44,515 bases of DNA from a virus: IMG/VR virus record IMGVR_UViG_3300048026_000781, positions 1-44,515 of that record; one strand, given 5' to 3'. The notes beneath the pieces are model-generated. The model worked only from the letters and a program-made list of their open reading frames with translations, made no database searches and was not told the DNA's origin. Positions within the stretch are counted from its first letter, which is position 1, and every line of letters starts with the position of its first letter. Below, piece by piece: positions 26,454-35,012 of the stretch. The translations under genes and the position numbers were made by a program.

Positions 26454-26464
26454 TATAAATATAA
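26454..26464 (-). promoter_or_regulatory. Candidate phage promoter motif TTATATTTATA
   Basis: The minus strand reads TTATATTTATATAGTAT, 17 bp before the chosen ATG at 26437 and just after the terminase stop. Its presence argues against the longer upstream start for the next gene. Confidence 0.5.
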
Positions 26465-26474
26465 CAAAATTGAT

Positions 26475-28055
26475 TTATAACCAATTTGTTAGGTCCTCAT
26501 GGGTACCATCACCGATATCCATTTTCCAAGGATTATCCTCGCTATCATTACCACCATATATACCAGTATAAGTATGAGATGAAATACTGTTAATTGCTTG
26601 TTTGGTTAAATCAACACCCTCTTGTCTTAATCTAAGAGCAGTATCCCTTACCCACAATCCTATTGCAAGAGCCATAACTAAATCATCATTATAACCCCTC
26701 ATAGCTTCAGCTCTACCATTATTCCATATAAAGGTAAACATTTCATCTATTGTTCTTACTGAACGTATTGTTATTGATTTGTCTCTAATGTATTCTTCTA
26801 ATTTGGAAATAATCAAAGGTCTTGTTCTTGAAGTAGTTGAAAATCCTGCTACTTGATTTCTATCTTGTGAACGATATTTATTACTAAACTGATTTCCAGC
26901 ATCTACATATTTTATATCCTTCTCAGTATAATACAAATTTCCATAATTTCTATCAATAACTTGTTGTATAGCAGCCCAACCAATATTTGCGTTTTCAATT
27001 ACTAATAACGCTTGATTATATTCAGTTGATAATGCTACTAAGAAGTTTCCAAAATCTTTAGTATCCAACTTACCCTTATATTCAGCTACTTGATTAGATG
27101 CAACTACATCTATTACATGAGCCGTAGAGAAATCCGAAGAATCACCTCGGGCAACATCCGCTACAACTATGTATGATTTACTATAATCAGCAAATTCCCA
27201 TTTCCAAAGATTACCATCGAATCCAGTTTTCTCAATAGGGTCTTGTACATAAGTTTCTTTGTAAAATTGAAGTATTTGTGGGTCAATAACCGAATCACCA
27301 GAAGATACAAAATCACAATCACATTCTTGTGCGGCTCCTTTTGGTCCTAATAATCTTTCTTGTTCATCTCTCCAACTTTGGTCTCTTTCTGGGTGAACTG
27401 TCCAATGTAATCTAATTGTATTGAAATCGTTTCTACCTTCTTCTGCACCTACCCAAGTTTTATGATACCAATTACCCACACCATTTGGAGTTGATAATAC
27501 AATTGCGTTACCCCCCGTAGATAATGTAGATTGTGCCGATACCCATATTTCTTCAATCTTATCAATAAATGCCGCTTCATCAAATACCAATAAAGATAGT
27601 GCTTCAGAACGTCCTGCATCTCCAGCAGCTGAAGTTGCCTTTATCTGAGAACCATTTGAGTATCTAAGAGATAGTTTGTTATCTTCTACTGTTTCTAATT
27701 TTAACCAAGATGGTAAATACTGATTCATCACCCTAACCTTCGTTACAAGGTTCTTAGCAACCTCTTGCTTAGTTGCTATAACCAAAACATTAAAGTCTTG
27801 ATTGAATAGCATTTTCCACAAAGAGAATCCTGCAGTTAATGTTGAGATACCAGTTTGCCTTGATTTTAGAATGATATTATATCTATGGTCTTTGAAGTCA
27901 ACTAATGTTTCTTCTTGAAATGGATATAATTGAAAAGGTATCTTACCCCTAACAGGGTGTTGAATCATACAATACTTTTTCATAAAATAAATTGGGTCAG
28001 AAGCACACTTCTGATATTCCAATTTTATTATATCTTTCAATGATTGCTTAGCCAT
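26475..28055 (-). CDS. 17: Terminase large subunit, gp17-like
   Basis: The ATP-driven DNA-packaging motor and headful nuclease. Walker A is SRQTGIST (residues 65-72), Walker B LLVFDE (155-160), with a coupling motif near STPNG (188-192). The RNase H-like nuclease has acidic residues in VVADVARGDSSDFS (Asp300), LLVIENANIGW (Glu354) and GYNDDLVMA (Asp457/458). At 526 residues it is somewhat shorter than T4 gp17 (610), mainly at the N-terminus. It starts 3 bp after the preceding gene. I could not identify the small terminase subunit (gp16) in the window. Confidence 0.96.
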   Translation of the reverse strand: MAKQSLKDIIKLEYQKCASDPIYFMKKYCMIQHPVRGKIPFQLYPFQEETLVDFKDHRYNIILKSRQTGISTLTAGFSLWKMLFNQDFNVLVIATKQEVAKNLVTKVRVMNQYLPSWLKLETVEDNKLSLRYSNGSQIKATSAAGDAGRSEALSLLVFDEAAFIDKIEEIWVSAQSTLSTGGNAIVLSTPNGVGNWYHKTWVGAEEGRNDFNTIRLHWTVHPERDQSWRDEQERLLGPKGAAQECDCDFVSSGDSVIDPQILQFYKETYVQDPIEKTGFDGNLWKWEFADYSKSYIVVADVARGDSSDFSTAHVIDVVASNQVAEYKGKLDTKDFGNFLVALSTEYNQALLVIENANIGWAAIQQVIDRNYGNLYYTEKDIKYVDAGNQFSNKYRSQDRNQVAGFSTTSRTRPLIISKLEEYIRDKSITIRSVRTIDEMFTFIWNNGRAEAMRGYNDDLVMALAIGLWVRDTALRLRQEGVDLTKQAINSISSHTYTGIYGGNDSEDNPWKMDIGDGTHEDLTNWL

Positions 28056-28058
28056 AAA

Positions 28059-28751
28059 TTATTTCTTTTTTCCTATCTTCCAATACATACCAGCACTAAC
28101 AAATGGTACTAATTGTGAGGTGTTAGAATTATTCTGAATACCTAAACCTAATTGATATAAATTATTCTTTTTACTTTTTAAGATTAATCCTCCACCAACA
28201 TTACTAATAACATCGGTTTTATTAAACCCACCATTTATACCCCAATAGAATTCATTCTTTGGTAATTCTTTTACAATTGTTGTGTTATACACAGTTGGAA
28301 TTTGGAAGAACCAATCCACATCTCTTGATTGGATTTGGTTTTGTGAAATGATATCAGTTAAAATACCATATCCTAAAGTTGGAGCTGGTTTCTTTCCTAA
28401 TGAATCAGTAACACCCTTTGGAAAATCATATGTAAGATTAAGTGTATCTTTTACTTCATATCTTGCAAAGTAATCTTCTATTATTTTTAAAGTATCAATA
28501 TCCATAGGAACTTCAACTTCAACAGTTTCAGTTACTACTTTAGTAATATACTTTGGTACATATGTTGGAACCTTAACTGTTTTCTCTACAACAATAGTAT
28601 CAACTTTTTGTTCTAACAGTTCGTAATCTTTACCACCTACGTTTACTATTTCTTTTTCTTCTTCTTCACCACCACAACCTCTAAGTAACAATACTACACA
28701 TAGTACCATTATTAGTATAGTCTTTAAATCAAATTTGTTTAACCAATTCAT
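28059..28751 (-). CDS. Membrane-anchored protein of unknown function, 230 aa
   Basis: One hydrophobic segment (residues about 10-24, LKTILIMVLCVVLLL) is followed by RGCGG and an acidic linker. LLRGC is only a loose lipobox, so lipidation is uncertain. Residues about 45-85 are Val/Thr/Lys-rich (VEKTVKVPTYVPKYITKVVTETVEVEVP) and may be extended. The C-terminal 70 residues look beta-rich and end in SAGMYWKIGKKK. It would be inner-membrane anchored with the bulk outside the cytoplasm. A spanin-like or superinfection-exclusion role is conceivable, but nothing proves it. It overlaps the previous gene by 23 bp and ends 3 bp before the terminase. Confidence 0.7.
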   Translation of the reverse strand: MNWLNKFDLKTILIMVLCVVLLLRGCGGEEEEKEIVNVGGKDYELLEQKVDTIVVEKTVKVPTYVPKYITKVVTETVEVEVPMDIDTLKIIEDYFARYEVKDTLNLTYDFPKGVTDSLGKKPAPTLGYGILTDIISQNQIQSRDVDWFFQIPTVYNTTIVKELPKNEFYWGINGGFNKTDVISNVGGGLILKSKKNNLYQLGLGIQNNSNTSQLVPFVSAGMYWKIGKKK

Positions 28752-29409
28752 AATTCTTATCCTTTAATTTCTCATATGCAATATTGCGCTTTTCGATAAC
28801 ATCAGTAAGTTCTTTTTTACCATTATCTATATCAGCTTCTATCTGAGCTTTTAAAGTTTGAACATCATCATTCGATTGCCATTGTTCTACTGAACCATCA
28901 TCATTTACATATTCGTGAATGTTAGATACTTCTTTAAGAGCTTGATTCCATTTTTCTAAAACATCAGTACCATATGCAGCCATATTAGAATATATTCTAT
29001 ACTCTTCATATTCCTTCCATAATCCATCTTGCTTTATAACTAACTCCCGTCGTGCTAAACAACCAGCACAATATCCAGTTTTAGAAATTAGAGTTTTATC
29101 TGATTTTGAGAACTTTCCACTAACATCACATTCATCGGATTTACATTGGTGCGCTTTTTCAATGTGCTTTCGTAATTCAGATAATACGTTTGACATTTTA
29201 GATGATTTTACTTTTCCAAAATCTTTTTGTTCCCAAACGTTACCATCGGAATCACTCCATATATCACCAACCTTACGTTTAGTTTTAGTTTCTTTGATAT
29301 CAGAAAATCCGATTTGAGTATTTTTTTCGTACTCACCAGTTCGTACCATATCTGCCAACTTTCTACGAGTTGGGTGCATGAACTTTCTATTAAATTTTTT
29401 ATCAGCCAT
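28729..29409 (-). CDS. Conserved phage protein with putative zinc site, 226 aa
   Basis: I recognise the pattern RKVGDIWSDSDGNVWEQKDFGKVK and TGYCAGCLARRE from unassigned proteins encoded near the terminase in marine T4-like phages; no function is known to me. Two cysteine pairs (CKSDEC near residue 90, CAGC near 116) probably hold a zinc ion. The C-terminal third is a long charged helix. The position just upstream of gp17 is where T4 has its small terminase gene 16, but I see no gp16 sequence signature, so I do not make that call. The preceding 41-bp gap holds an AT-rich CTTATATATA, a weak form of the candidate promoter. Confidence 0.7.
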   Translation of the reverse strand: MADKKFNRKFMHPTRRKLADMVRTGEYEKNTQIGFSDIKETKTKRKVGDIWSDSDGNVWEQKDFGKVKSSKMSNVLSELRKHIEKAHQCKSDECDVSGKFSKSDKTLISKTGYCAGCLARRELVIKQDGLWKEYEEYRIYSNMAAYGTDVLEKWNQALKEVSNIHEYVNDDGSVEQWQSNDDVQTLKAQIEADIDNGKKELTDVIEKRNIAYEKLKDKNYELVKQI

Positions 29410-29450
29410 AACCTATTATATATTCATATATATAAGTATTGGATTTTTTA

Positions 29451-32400
29451 CTATTCGTAAAATAAACCGAGTATCTGATTGAGTGGAGCGAATGTTCCAG
29501 TAAGTTTGAAAGTCTTACCACCATACACAAATACGATACCCTCATTAGGAACTATCTTATCAGTACCACCAATAGCATTCAACCTTTGTAGTTCCATTTT
29601 AAGTTTGTTAATTTTCTTAACATCACCTGATTTCTTAACATCTTTGATTGTTTTATCCAATCTCTTTTTCATATCCCTAACTGCTTTATCAGGGTTAGCT
29701 GCTAATACTGAACTCATAAATGAAAGTATATCTGCTCCGATACCTAAGAAGATATCTTCGAATGGTCTAATATTATCTTTAGCCATTTTAGCGTGGTCAT
29801 TCTTATCAATTCCCTTTGCCCATTCCATTGTTTTTACATCAGATAAATTCTTCTTATCTAATCTAAATGATTTATCGTAGAATGCCCATCTCTTAACTAA
29901 TCCCATTAGAGTTTTGTTATCTAACTTAGTTGGAGATTTCTTATTTACAAAATCCATCCAAAAAGCTTGATGATAATCAGCGATTCCATCGTTATCTTTT
30001 AATTTGAATTTAGATTGTAATTTTGATATTTTAGAATTATAAGAACCTTTTAGTTTTCTTAAATCTTTTGATTTGGGTAATTGATTAATTGGAGGACCAG
30101 AAATAGTATATGCTGATTGTACATCAGCATTTACTTGTTTAATCATTCCTGCAAGTGTTCTTGCAGCTTCTTGATTTTCTCCAATGGCAATACCATCAGC
30201 GTTGAATTCCATAGTCCCATGAAATACGAGTAGTGCTTGGCCATAAGGTATTACATTTACTGAAGTTGGATAAATAACTTCTAAGTTCATAAAACATGCA
30301 CCACCTTTAAAGATTTTCTCTCTTTGTTTTTCAGAAAGTGATTTTATAGCTTTTGATAAATCATTCATAGCAAAGTTATATGCCTTTTCCAATTCACCTC
30401 TACCAGCAAACTTGATAGCTACACCTTTGATATCTAAAGCGTTTTCACCTTTGTTCTTTAAGTGTCCTTTGTTTCTCGCAGCAACTAATCTTCCATCTCT
30501 CCAACTAACTGCCAATGCTTGACCATCTGTCTTTTCTCTAGCTAAATCTAAGTTTCCTTCTAATGCTTTATTTACAATATCTTTAAGTTGTCCAAAAGTT
30601 AAGTTGATTTCAGTATCGAATGGATGATTCATATGTCCATATGCCCCACCTTCCATAATCAATCCTTCTTTAACATATTCTACCCACTCATCAGAACCAA
30701 CTGGTTTTAGTGAATCTTTTAACTTACTTACTTTTACATTTTTAGTTTTATATGTTACTTTTCTAAAAGTAGACTCTTTATCCCTACCTTTACCCTTACC
30801 ACGTATTCTATCTGCTTTTGGAAAATCCAATTGTTCAAATCCTAATTGGTCATACCAATATTCAGGTCTACCACTATTTTTACCTAACTTTCGTTTTTTC
30901 CCATCAGGTAAATACCCCGTTTCAGGTTCTCCAGAATCTACCTGAGATTCTTCAATACCACCACTTAAAGCATATGGTTCGTTATATTTCAACTTTTTCT
31001 TTTCTCTAACCGGCTCATACCCTTTTTTCTTAGTATCCTTTTCTTTGTTTTGATGACCTGGTGTTTTTTCATCATCATCAAAATCAATTGTATCTGGTTC
31101 TGCTATTGAACCTCTCTTTGCGTATGGTGAATATGCGTGATGTTTATTAAAATCTTTTTCAGCTTCAGATGATGGGTTTCCACTTTTTACAGGTTTCATC
31201 TTATCAGTAACTTTAGTTGGTAATGATTCGAATTTATATTTAGGGTCTGATGTTTTAAAATCATCTTTTCTCATTATGGTTTTAGCGATTACTTTATTCG
31301 CTTGTTTCATAAATGGAATATTGAGATTTGTTCTATTATCCTTTGCTACAACTTGATTGTACTGATTGAGAAAATTTACAAATTCTTTTTTATTCTTACC
31401 CAATCGTTTAAAGAACCCAATCAATTCTGCGTTTGAAACTTCTTTCCCATTTCTAGGGTCATTTAACCTATCGAAGAAATGTTTACCAGTAAGAACTACA
31501 TCAACTGGATTTAGTTGTTTATCTGCAAATTTATCAATCTTTTTTAAATCACCCATTGGGATTTCGTTGATTGATGATTCATTAGCTTTTGTTTTTGAAT
31601 AAGTTGGTTTTTTACCTTTTGTTTTATTACCACCCTTTTTAGAATCACCAGCTTTCTTTTGGTCAGCTCGTTTTCTATTAACAAATGATGCTCTACCTTT
31701 AGGTCCTAACTTAGCTGCTTTCTCTTTTGATAAACAAGCTGCATAAGCATCTCCCTTTTCTCCATCACCACACTTACCTAACTTCTTACCAGTGGAACTG
31801 TATCTATCCCAACCACCACCTTTGGTAGAACCAGTCTTTCCTTTACCAAACCACTTTCGTAAATCCTCAGTTAGCTCTTCTTTAGTTAAATCTTCTCTTA
31901 GTGGTTTCATACCATTTGCAACCCTAACTTTATTTAACTTCTTAATAATATCTTTTTGTTTTTGTGATTTTGGCATTGCCTTTAATGCTTTAGTAGTTAA
32001 TTGATAAATTAAAGTTCTATCAGCAGAAGATAATTCTTCATTAACACGTTTCCAATCTGCTAAAGCCTCTTTATCGTATTCTTTTTTCTGAGAATCCCAT
32101 CCACAATTATGACAGAAATACTTCTCACTATCATCAGATTCGATTTCCCAAGAATGATTACATTTTTCACAACTAATCTCTTCTCCCGAAAATTCAACTA
32201 AAACATCCTCTTCTATAATTCTAACTTTTAAAAGTGGTTTACCATTTATAGTAATATCACCTTTTTCGTTTTTTCCAATTGTTTTAACTACAATACGTTT
32301 ATTTTTAAACTTACCACCTAATACAGTATCACCTATATTAATTGGAATCGTAATATCTTCTTTTACAATATTTGTATTTGGGTCTTTTACTTTCTTAGTT

Positions 32401-33431
32401 TTCTTAGCCTCAACTTCATCTTCTTTATTATCTAATGAATCTAATACAGAATATCCAACTAACGTAGCTAATCTAGTAACATGCTTAAACCATAATCTAT
32501 ATGCCTGTGAGCCATAGAAATCTTTTTGGTTAGTTGCAGTTGTTTTACCAATTACACCTGCTGGAAATGGAGTTACTGCTTTTACAGGTCCATTCGGATA
32601 AATTGGATGTGGGTCTATATCAGTATCATCATCACTCATAATTTGTGATAAAACAGTATATCCTATTTTTTCTGCTCTTTTTTGAGAAACTCTATCAAAT
32701 GAACTGAATGATGGGAATAAGTAATTAGGTCCATCATCAACTTCTTGAGCACCACGTATTTGAGATGCTTCTTTGATTAAATCAATATTTTGAATTAACC
32801 AATCTTCTATAATTTCATTAGATATATTGATTTCCTCATTTAAAGTATTTGTTATAAAATCAAATACACTTTTATTAAATTTTGGATATGCTCTTTTTGA
32901 AAAGAAATCTTTCTTATCTTCATCTGAACCTGATTTTAATCCATTACGAACTTCAGTTCCACTTATAGGATTAGATTGTTGGGGAGCGATATAAACATAT
33001 CCCTTATCTTCATATCCTTCGAAATCTAAGTTATCTTTATAAGGTGTAAAGAACTTACCACCTAATCTACTTGCATCCTTCTTACCAACAACTGTGATAA
33101 ATGCCGTAGTATCTTTATCGAATTTTTTAAGTACCTCAGTTGGTACATATGGATTTTTTACTTGAACAATTACGTTTTTTGGAATACCAAACATTTTGTT
33201 CATAATCATCACCTTTTCTCTAAAGTTAAATGGTGATTTGTTATTATCGGTTTTATTTGATGTACCAATGTACACATTTTTCTTACCGAACTTATTTACT
33301 AAATGCTTGTAGGTAGCATAATGACCCTTATGAAAAGGTTGAAAGCGGCCAGCGTAAACTACAACTTTGTTGTCTACACTGTCCGCTTCCAATAATATAC
33401 TCTCTACTAAAAAGTTAGATAAATCATTCAT
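29451..33431 (-). CDS. Multidomain enzyme fusion: NMNAT-like + zinc ribbon + ligase-like nucleotidyltransferase
   Basis: A 1326-residue fusion. Residues 21-200: HxGH-type nucleotidyltransferase, with GRFQPFHKGH (HxGH at 34-37) and ISGTEVR (156-162), as in NMNAT/NadR adenylyltransferases. Residues 420-445: zinc ribbon with Cys421, 424, 440, 443. Residues 530-610: Lys/Gly-rich GGGWDRYSSTGKKLGKC motif. Residues 645-730: HFFDRLNDPRNGKEV region common in marine phages. Residues 925-1326: covalent-nucleotidyltransferase-like fold with KTDG (967-970, candidate adenylated Lys), FMNLEV (1047), EGIVF (1297) and FKLTG (1308), the motif order of ATP-dependent ligases. The N-terminus MNDLSNFLVE|S resembles T4 capsid-targeting peptides, and IME|G at 925-928 sits right before the ligase-like part. 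It could be an internal head protein cut into enzymes, but that is inference. Confidence 0.85.
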   Translation of the reverse strand: MNDLSNFLVESILLEADSVDNKVVVYAGRFQPFHKGHYATYKHLVNKFGKKNVYIGTSNKTDNNKSPFNFREKVMIMNKMFGIPKNVIVQVKNPYVPTEVLKKFDKDTTAFITVVGKKDASRLGGKFFTPYKDNLDFEGYEDKGYVYIAPQQSNPISGTEVRNGLKSGSDEDKKDFFSKRAYPKFNKSVFDFITNTLNEEINISNEIIEDWLIQNIDLIKEASQIRGAQEVDDGPNYLFPSFSSFDRVSQKRAEKIGYTVLSQIMSDDDTDIDPHPIYPNGPVKAVTPFPAGVIGKTTATNQKDFYGSQAYRLWFKHVTRLATLVGYSVLDSLDNKEDEVEAKKTKKVKDPNTNIVKEDITIPINIGDTVLGGKFKNKRIVVKTIGKNEKGDITINGKPLLKVRIIEEDVLVEFSGEEISCEKCNHSWEIESDDSEKYFCHNCGWDSQKKEYDKEALADWKRVNEELSSADRTLIYQLTTKALKAMPKSQKQKDIIKKLNKVRVANGMKPLREDLTKEELTEDLRKWFGKGKTGSTKGGGWDRYSSTGKKLGKCGDGEKGDAYAACLSKEKAAKLGPKGRASFVNRKRADQKKAGDSKKGGNKTKGKKPTYSKTKANESSINEIPMGDLKKIDKFADKQLNPVDVVLTGKHFFDRLNDPRNGKEVSNAELIGFFKRLGKNKKEFVNFLNQYNQVVAKDNRTNLNIPFMKQANKVIAKTIMRKDDFKTSDPKYKFESLPTKVTDKMKPVKSGNPSSEAEKDFNKHHAYSPYAKRGSIAEPDTIDFDDDEKTPGHQNKEKDTKKKGYEPVREKKKLKYNEPYALSGGIEESQVDSGEPETGYLPDGKKRKLGKNSGRPEYWYDQLGFEQLDFPKADRIRGKGKGRDKESTFRKVTYKTKNVKVSKLKDSLKPVGSDEWVEYVKEGLIMEGGAYGHMNHPFDTEINLTFGQLKDIVNKALEGNLDLAREKTDGQALAVSWRDGRLVAARNKGHLKNKGENALDIKGVAIKFAGRGELEKAYNFAMNDLSKAIKSLSEKQREKIFKGGACFMNLEVIYPTSVNVIPYGQALLVFHGTMEFNADGIAIGENQEAARTLAGMIKQVNADVQSAYTISGPPINQLPKSKDLRKLKGSYNSKISKLQSKFKLKDNDGIADYHQAFWMDFVNKKSPTKLDNKTLMGLVKRWAFYDKSFRLDKKNLSDVKTMEWAKGIDKNDHAKMAKDNIRPFEDIFLGIGADILSFMSSVLAANPDKAVRDMKKRLDKTIKDVKKSGDVKKINKLKMELQRLNAIGGTDKIVPNEGIVFVYGGKTFKLTGTFAPLNQILGLFYE

Positions 33432-33458
33432 TGTAATAGTACTATTTACTTTGTACTA

Positions 33459-33469
33459 TATAAATATAA
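33459..33469 (-). promoter_or_regulatory. Candidate phage promoter motif TTATATTTATA
   Basis: The minus strand reads TTATATTTATATAGTAC, 27 bp before the ATG of the 1326-residue gene, in a 42-bp gap. Confidence 0.5.
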
Positions 33470-33473
33470 GAAT

Positions 33474-33830
33474 TTATTCTTTTACAACTTCCATTTGTTG
33501 AGCTTGTTCTGCCATCTTTTCTTTTACACTTGGGTCAAATGTAATTGTACCCTTTTGTAAATCAAGCTGTCCTCTTGGGAAATCCTTTTCAAGATCTGCA
33601 ACTAATCCCCTTAGAGCTTCGTTCTTTTCTTTAAAATCGGTTTCTGCTTGTTCTAAACCTTCTTCAAGTTTAACCATTTCATCTTCCAACTCTTTTCTTC
33701 TTAAATAAAGTTGTCCGAACACATTCACCATCTGAGTGATTTCATCATTAGATTGTTTGATTGGATTTATTACATCCTCTCCTAGTTCTCTTGTAACTAA
33801 TTCGATTTTTTGAATTTCTTCGTTTGCCAT
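33474..33830 (-). CDS. Small coiled-coil protein, paralogue of 38387-38659
   Basis: 118 residues, mostly a charged helix with heptad spacing (QLYLRRKELEDEMVKLEEGL), then a short beta-like ending FPRGQLDLQKGTITFDP. The related gene at 38387-38659 has the same layout and ending (YPNGQIDLEAGTISF), so the two are paralogues. Function unknown: a trimeric coiled-coil connector or chaperone would fit, but nothing shows it. The gene lies directly downstream of the sugar-kinase gene, with its own candidate promoter motif 34 bp upstream. Confidence 0.75.
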   Translation of the reverse strand: MANEEIQKIELVTRELGEDVINPIKQSNDEITQMVNVFGQLYLRRKELEDEMVKLEEGLEQAETDFKEKNEALRGLVADLEKDFPRGQLDLQKGTITFDPSVKEKMAEQAQQMEVVKE

Positions 33831-33864
33831 AATATTTTAATTAAAATTGTTTTTTGAATTCATA

Positions 33865-33874
33865 TATAAATATA
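33865..33874 (-). promoter_or_regulatory. Candidate phage promoter motif TATATTTATA
   Basis: The minus strand reads GTATATTTATATATGAA, 34 bp before the ATG of the 118-residue gene, in a 50-bp gap after the glycosylation operon. It matches the other sites except for the first base. Confidence 0.45.
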
Positions 33875-33880
33875 CATAAA

Positions 33881-34627
33881 TTATGTTTTCGTAATAATTG
33901 TTACTCCTCGTTTTTGTACTACTTGCGAAGCGCAATCATTTCCGAATGTTATTGATTCATTTACATTAGAGCTTTCCAAATACTTTATAGTGAATCCTGC
34001 TACAAAAGTATCACCTGCTCCAGATATATCCATAATCTCAACTTGTTTAGTTGGATACATAACACCATTATGTTTACATCCATCTTTATCAAGTGTGATT
34101 ATAAGCTTTTCAACTATCCACTCATTATTATTAATGAATGATTCGTTATTTAAATATTCAGTTCTATTTAATTTAATAAATTTTAAATCCCTACACCATT
34201 CACCTAATTTCTTTTTAGTATCACATATTGTGTTTGGGTGATTATATGCTATATGAGCGATATCATCATCATTTAAAAATCCTTTGTTATAATCTGATAT
34301 AACTACCATATCATAATCCCAATAATTATTTGGTAATTTACTTCTATCAAGCCTATCTACGTTATCACCTTCATCGACTCTTAACAATAATGTATTTGAT
34401 GATTCATGTACATAACGTGTCTTTGTTATAGTTGATGTATGTGTTATTATATCAACATCAACACCCAACGATTCCAAATTGGATTGTACGTTCAGTGCCA
34501 TTCCACCATTATATCGTTCATTAATTGGATTAAAAACAGGAGCAGGTCCTTCGGGTGAAAGACGTGGAGTATTTCCATAGATAAAAATATCCATACAACT
34601 CTCTCCTATTAAAAGTACTTTACTCAT
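33881..34627 (-). CDS. PfkB-family sugar kinase, like heptose-7-phosphate kinase (HldE domain I)
   Basis: It probably phosphorylates C1 of a sugar phosphate as HldE/RfaE domain I does on D-glycero-D-manno-heptose 7-phosphate. Features: GESCMDIFIYGNTPRLSPEGPAPVF in two parts (residues 8-32), where HldE has GDxMLDxYxxGxxxRISPEAPVPV; YNGGMALNVQSNLESLG (39-55); SDYNKGFL (111-118, HldE DYxKGxL); and catalytic DISGAGDTF (200-208, Asp206). At 248 residues it is shorter than the HldE kinase domain (about 320), with trimmed loops. Overlaps the nucleotidyltransferase gene by 8 bp, mirroring the two halves of HldE as separate genes. The substrate is inferred; a related sugar phosphate is possible. Confidence 0.82.
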   Translation of the reverse strand: MSKVLLIGESCMDIFIYGNTPRLSPEGPAPVFNPINERYNGGMALNVQSNLESLGVDVDIITHTSTITKTRYVHESSNTLLLRVDEGDNVDRLDRSKLPNNYWDYDMVVISDYNKGFLNDDDIAHIAYNHPNTICDTKKKLGEWCRDLKFIKLNRTEYLNNESFINNNEWIVEKLIITLDKDGCKHNGVMYPTKQVEIMDISGAGDTFVAGFTIKYLESSNVNESITFGNDCASQVVQKRGVTIITKT

Positions 34628-35012
34628 TTGTTAATATTTTCGTTGTACTAAAATCTTCCATTCTATTAAAGTAAACCATTGATTTACTATACGATTCACC
34701 AACTATATTTTTATCTTTATAATCAGAGCCAATAACAAAAACATCTGGTTGATATCGTTTAATAGCCTCTTCCAACATTAACTCAGAATCGAATATTATA
34801 ACTTTACTCACTCCTTTAATTCGTTCTAAATTATACTTACGTTCTTCCTCTGAATGAAATGGTCTATCATCTCCCTTTAGTTCTTTTACTCGTTTATCAG
34901 AATCAATTCCAATAACAACTAACTCACCAAATGTAGATGCGAACTCAATCATTTTAAAATGAGCATGATGTAAAACATCGAAACACCCATTCATCCAAAC
35001 TTTCTTCATCAT
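34620..35012 (-). CDS. Sugar nucleotidyltransferase, like HldE domain II (ADP-heptose synthase)
   Basis: Likely joins the kinase product to a nucleotide; HldE domain II uses heptose 1-phosphate and ATP to give ADP-heptose. Seen: WMNGCFDVLHHAHFKMI (residues 6-22), IDSDKRVKELKGDDRPF (about 37-53), PDVFVIGSDYKDKNIVGE (about 88-105) and FSTTKIL near the C-terminus, all matching the RfaE-II layout. One oddity: the HxGH nucleotide-binding motif reads HHAH, with Ala for Gly. At 130 residues it is the usual single-domain length. Overlaps the heptosyltransferase gene by 4 bp and the kinase gene by 8 bp. A glycerol-3-phosphate or other cytidylyltransferase is the alternative, less likely beside an HldE-like kinase. 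Confidence 0.82.
   Translation of the reverse strand: MMKKVWMNGCFDVLHHAHFKMIEFASTFGELVVIGIDSDKRVKELKGDDRPFHSEEERKYNLERIKGVSKVIIFDSELMLEEAIKRYQPDVFVIGSDYKDKNIVGESYSKSMVYFNRMEDFSTTKILTNE

Noticed and set aside
26438-26467. Upstream ATG extending the small gene after the terminase by ten residues
   Set aside because: The extra codons translate the TTATATTTATA motif and the Met at 26437 begins the sensible protein.
28729-29409. Small terminase subunit gp16
   Set aside because: Position fits but there is no gp16-like coiled-coil signature; the Cys pairs and conserved segments point to a different, unassigned family.
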